NCBI GenBank assembly: GCA_029055565.1
Contig: JAIDCZ010000014.1
Location: 171,217-235,216, forward strand
DNA from: Clostridiales bacterium
GTDB taxonomy: Bacteria > Bacillota > Clostridia > Christensenellales > Pumilibacteraceae
Direction of reading: 5' to 3'
DNA: 64,000 nucleotides
The position numbers and the translations under genes are program-made. The notes under the pieces were generated by a model. It saw only the letters and a program-made list of their open reading frames with translations. It searched no databases and was not told where the DNA came from. Positions 60,859 through 64,000 of this stretch are shown here, in pieces. Numbering within the stretch: the stretch's first letter is position 1; every line of letters begins with the position of its first letter.

Positions 60859-61746
60859 ATGAACAAAGAGCAAGCGCAAATATACGTAAATAATTTTGGG
60901 CAGCCGTACAAGCATTACACTAAGGGCGTGTACTTTGGATACCTCGTTATGACTCTTGCGTTTTTAGGCGCGGCGGTAGGGTTTTGCCACGAATTGCCGA
61001 TGGTGATTATAGTTTGCGCACTGGCGGTTTTTGCCGTTGCGTTTACCGTTTTCGTCGTAAAAAAGTATATGAGCGTACTGCGCATGTCGATATGCTTCGT
61101 TATATACTTATTGTTGTGGGCGGTGGCAATAAACTGCATTGCGTACGCTATTCAGTTTTACGACGGCTCGCTCGTTATGTGGGAATACTGCTTGTGTATT
61201 GCAATTCAAGCCGTGGTTTTTGCGGTCAGCGCTATAGTGTGTTTCGTGGTAGCCAACAAAGCTAAACCTAAAAAGATTATGGTTGCCGGCTTAACTACTA
61301 CGGCAACGTTTGGGTCGATGGGCGTAATGCTTTCGCGTTCTATTGGTTCTGTTTTGCCTCCCGATTCCGGTATAGAGTTAATTATTTTTACGGTTTTGGT
61401 GAATATTTTGTCGTGCATATTGATGGCTTGCATTGCGATATTTTTCGTGCGCATAGTGATTATGCGTAAGCATCATGTTGCGTATCAACAGCCGACTATT
61501 ACTAAGAGCGAGTTGTATGCGGTTATGCGTAAGTGCGAAAACGTTACTGTAGCTCGCGGTTTTGCATACGGCGCTTATACGTTTTATATTTATGCTAAAA
61601 GAGATAAATACAGCTTGGAAGTCTATCGCGGCAACGTGCGCATACAAAAAGAAAACTACACGGAAATTTCGTTTTTGATTGATAATGCGAAAATAGATAA
61701 TAATTATAGGCTATCTAAAATTTGGAACGAGGTACGGCCGATATAA
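60859..61746 (+). CDS. Hypothetical multi-pass membrane protein
   Basis: Six hydrophobic segments; GTGAGG SD. Confidence 0.7.
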   Translation: MNKEQAQIYVNNFGQPYKHYTKGVYFGYLVMTLAFLGAAVGFCHELPMVIIVCALAVFAVAFTVFVVKKYMSVLRMSICFVIYLLLWAVAINCIAYAIQFYDGSLVMWEYCLCIAIQAVVFAVSAIVCFVVANKAKPKKIMVAGLTTTATFGSMGVMLSRSIGSVLPPDSGIELIIFTVLVNILSCILMACIAIFFVRIVIMRKHHVAYQQPTITKSELYAVMRKCENVTVARGFAYGAYTFYIYAKRDKYSLEVYRGNVRIQKENYTEISFLIDNAKIDNNYRLSKIWNEVRPI

Positions 61747-61992
61747 CGTTTTTTTAGCGCCGCGTTTGGCGTTAAATAGGCGCGTAAGCGAAACGAAAAG
61801 GCAAGTAGTATAAATTTGCATCTAAGGAATAAAACGGCATACAACGTAAATTATGCCATACTTCTTTTGTAAAAGAAGTAGGCAAGAAAACTTTACTTCG
61901 ATTTCTTGTCAATTTTGTTTGAATTTTTTATCGTAAAAATATTGCGCTCTGGTATTGAAATTATTTGAATAATATTGTACAATATTTACGCT

Positions 61993-63162
61993 ATGAGTAA
62001 TATAGATTTTACGTTCAATTCCAAAAAAGTTTGGCTAATGAAAATATGTGCCATTGCAATTCTTTCGCTTATCGTGATTATGATACTGCTTATAGGCGGG
62101 TACGTGATTTACGTGATAGCACAGTACGACCGCATAGAGGACAACCGTCGGCTGTCGGTATCGGGAAGCGTCAGTCAACAAGTGCAGCTAGATACTTCGT
62201 ACACCGTGCTGTCGTACAACGTCGGGTTCGGCGCGTATTCGCCCGAGTACTCGTTCTTTATGGATACCGGCGTAATGAACGACGGCAGAGTGATTACCGG
62301 CACTTATGCCAAGGGTCTTAACAAAAAGGACGTGCAAAAGAACGTTGACGGCCAAGCGCAGTTGCTTAAAGACCACGCTCCCGACTTTTGCTTTTTGCAA
62401 GAGGTGGACGAGCGCGCCGACCGCAGTTACGATATAAACATGGTTAAGGCGATGCAAGCCGCGCTTCCGTCGCACGCTTCGACGTACGCCGAGAACTTTC
62501 ATACGGCGTACTTGCAGTATCCGTTTAACGATCCTATCGGCACGATAAACGCCGGCATACTTACGATGTCCGGCTACGAAATCGATGGCGCGGTGCGGCG
62601 GTCGTTTCCGGTTACGACCGCGCTTATAGACAAGCTGTTCGACCTTGATCGTTGCTTTGCCGTGCACTACTTGCCGATAGCGGGGAGCGATAAACGGCTT
62701 GTGCTTATCAACCTACATATGTCGGCTTACGACGAGGGTGGAACCATTCGCGCCGCGCAGTTAAAGATGCTTAACGGCGTGCTGGCCGATGAATACGCCA
62801 AAGGCAATTACGTAGTAGCGGGCGGGGACTTTAACCACTGTTTAATAGCCGATCAATTCGACAGCGACGAGGAAGCGTTACAGCACTTTCCGAGCGACCA
62901 GAAAACACCCGACTGGGTAAAGAATTCGGTGCTGCACAACGGCGAGCTGGCAAACGGATTTTCCATTGCTGCAAGCGCCGAAGCCGCCACGTGCCGCGGT
63001 GCTGAAATGCCGTATACAAAAGGCGTTAACTACAGCACTGTCGTTGACGGATTTATCGTATCCGATAATATTACCGTGGTGCGCGAAAACACGATCGACA
63101 CCCAGTATGCGTTCAGCGACCATAATCCGGTGATTATGGAGTTTAAGTTAATGCAGAATTAA
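61993..63162 (+). CDS. Endonuclease/exonuclease/phosphatase family protein, membrane anchored
   Basis: VLSYNVGFGA; FLQEVDERADRS; VAGGDFNHCL; AFSDHNPVIMEF. Confidence 0.9.
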   Translation: MSNIDFTFNSKKVWLMKICAIAILSLIVIMILLIGGYVIYVIAQYDRIEDNRRLSVSGSVSQQVQLDTSYTVLSYNVGFGAYSPEYSFFMDTGVMNDGRVITGTYAKGLNKKDVQKNVDGQAQLLKDHAPDFCFLQEVDERADRSYDINMVKAMQAALPSHASTYAENFHTAYLQYPFNDPIGTINAGILTMSGYEIDGAVRRSFPVTTALIDKLFDLDRCFAVHYLPIAGSDKRLVLINLHMSAYDEGGTIRAAQLKMLNGVLADEYAKGNYVVAGGDFNHCLIADQFDSDEEALQHFPSDQKTPDWVKNSVLHNGELANGFSIAASAEAATCRGAEMPYTKGVNYSTVVDGFIVSDNITVVRENTIDTQYAFSDHNPVIMEFKLMQN

Positions 63163-63204
63163 GAATTCAGAATGCAGAATTAGTAATAATAATTGCTCAA
63201 CATG

Positions 63205-63357
63205 TGTGCGGCGGTTCGCCTAGACCCCTCCGCGTTGGTCGGGGTGATGGGAGTAAAAGCCGTACCGTTCTTATAAGAATAGCAATGAACACGACCCATC
63301 ATTTCGACCGAAGTGCGCGTAGCGAACGTAGCGGAGAAATCTAGGCGTAAGCCGCAC
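63205..63357. repeat. Intergenic repeat, family D
   Basis: GTGCGGCGGTTCGCCTAGACCCCTCCGCGTTGGTCGGGG...GCGGAGAAATCTAGGCGTAAGCCGCAC. Confidence 0.8.
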
Positions 63358-63423
63358 TAATTCTTAATTCTGCATTTGCCAAACGCTTGCCTTTTTCCTT
63401 AATATGTAGTATAATTACACCAT

Positions 63424-64000
63424 ATGAAGATTGGTTTATCCACGTCAACTTTTTTCAATACTGCGCCGGCTGAGAACGTGTTTGACTTGATGCGCAAGAT
63501 GCGCGTCGACACGACCGAGATGTGTCTGCATACCTTTTCCGATTACGAAAAAGCGTACGTGGATAAAATCGCTCAGCTAAAAGCGGGGATAGATGTGGCG
63601 GCAGTTTCGCCGCTTTCGACGCAGTTCGAGCCGCAGTTGTTTTCGCCGAACTTGCGCGTGCGTGCCGACGCGGAGCTTATATTCCGCAAGGTGTGCTATG
63701 CGTGTTTTGCGTTCGGCGCCAAGTTCTACACGTTCCGCGGACCGGTCAAACTTACCGACACTAAGGAGTTCGACTATCAGCGGTTGGCACAGCGGCTTAG
63801 CCAGTTGTCCGACATTGCGGCAACCTACGGCGTAAGTCTGTCGCTTAAAAACATGCGCTGGTCGTACGCGGCCACGCCCGAGTTTTTCAAAAAGATAATG
63901 GAACGCTGTCCGAGGCTTTTTGCTTCGATCAGCCTTCGGCAAGCTGAACACGCCGGCTACGAGATACGCGAGTTTTTGGACGCTTGCCCGCCGCAGCGCG
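63424..64000 (+). CDS. Sugar phosphate isomerase/epimerase-like TIM-barrel protein, truncated by window end
   Basis: Open frame from ATG 63424 to the window end: MKIGLSTSTFFNTAPAENVFDLMRKMRVDTTEMCLHTFSDY...; xylose isomerase-like TIM barrel pattern. Confidence 0.65.
   Translation, partial: MKIGLSTSTFFNTAPAENVFDLMRKMRVDTTEMCLHTFSDYEKAYVDKIAQLKAGIDVAAVSPLSTQFEPQLFSPNLRVRADAELIFRKVCYACFAFGAKFYTFRGPVKLTDTKEFDYQRLAQRLSQLSDIAATYGVSLSLKNMRWSYAATPEFFKKIMERCPRLFASISLRQAEHAGYEIREFLDACPPQR

Overview
This ~64 kb chromosomal window is probably from an uncultured Clostridia-like Firmicute (inferred from gene content and sigma-A-type promoters). It has about 35 protein genes, three tRNAs, and a 23S-tRNAAsn-5S rRNA cluster with no 16S upstream. 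Recognisable genes include a hybrid histidine kinase, REC/HD-GYP/GGDEF and Hpt cluster; mscL; a PP2C and Ser/Thr kinase pair; murG; trmL; parE-parC; coaE; polA; a flavodoxin; and an MMPL/RND exporter. There is also a set of large surface proteins: a Gly-rich protein, two paralogous BspA-type LRR lipoproteins, a lipoprotein with a structured leader, an M60 peptidase with a long Pro/Ala/Thr/Lys cytoplasmic tail, and a beta-helix/tandem-domain adhesin. The most notable observations are: (1) a full-length PurL/FGAM-synthase-like protein whose signature catalytic motifs, in both the synthetase and glutaminase domains, appear replaced, and which lacks a canonical start codon; (2) an rRNA cluster with its own promoter and no 16S; (3) several genes whose -10 box lies 6-9 nt before the ATG, suggesting leaderless mRNAs; (4) arrays of hairpins joined by fixed linkers (GTGATAT or AATGAA); and (5) several families of MITE-like intergenic repeats nested in AATTC arrays. 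Comparisons with family motifs are from memory; no searches were run.
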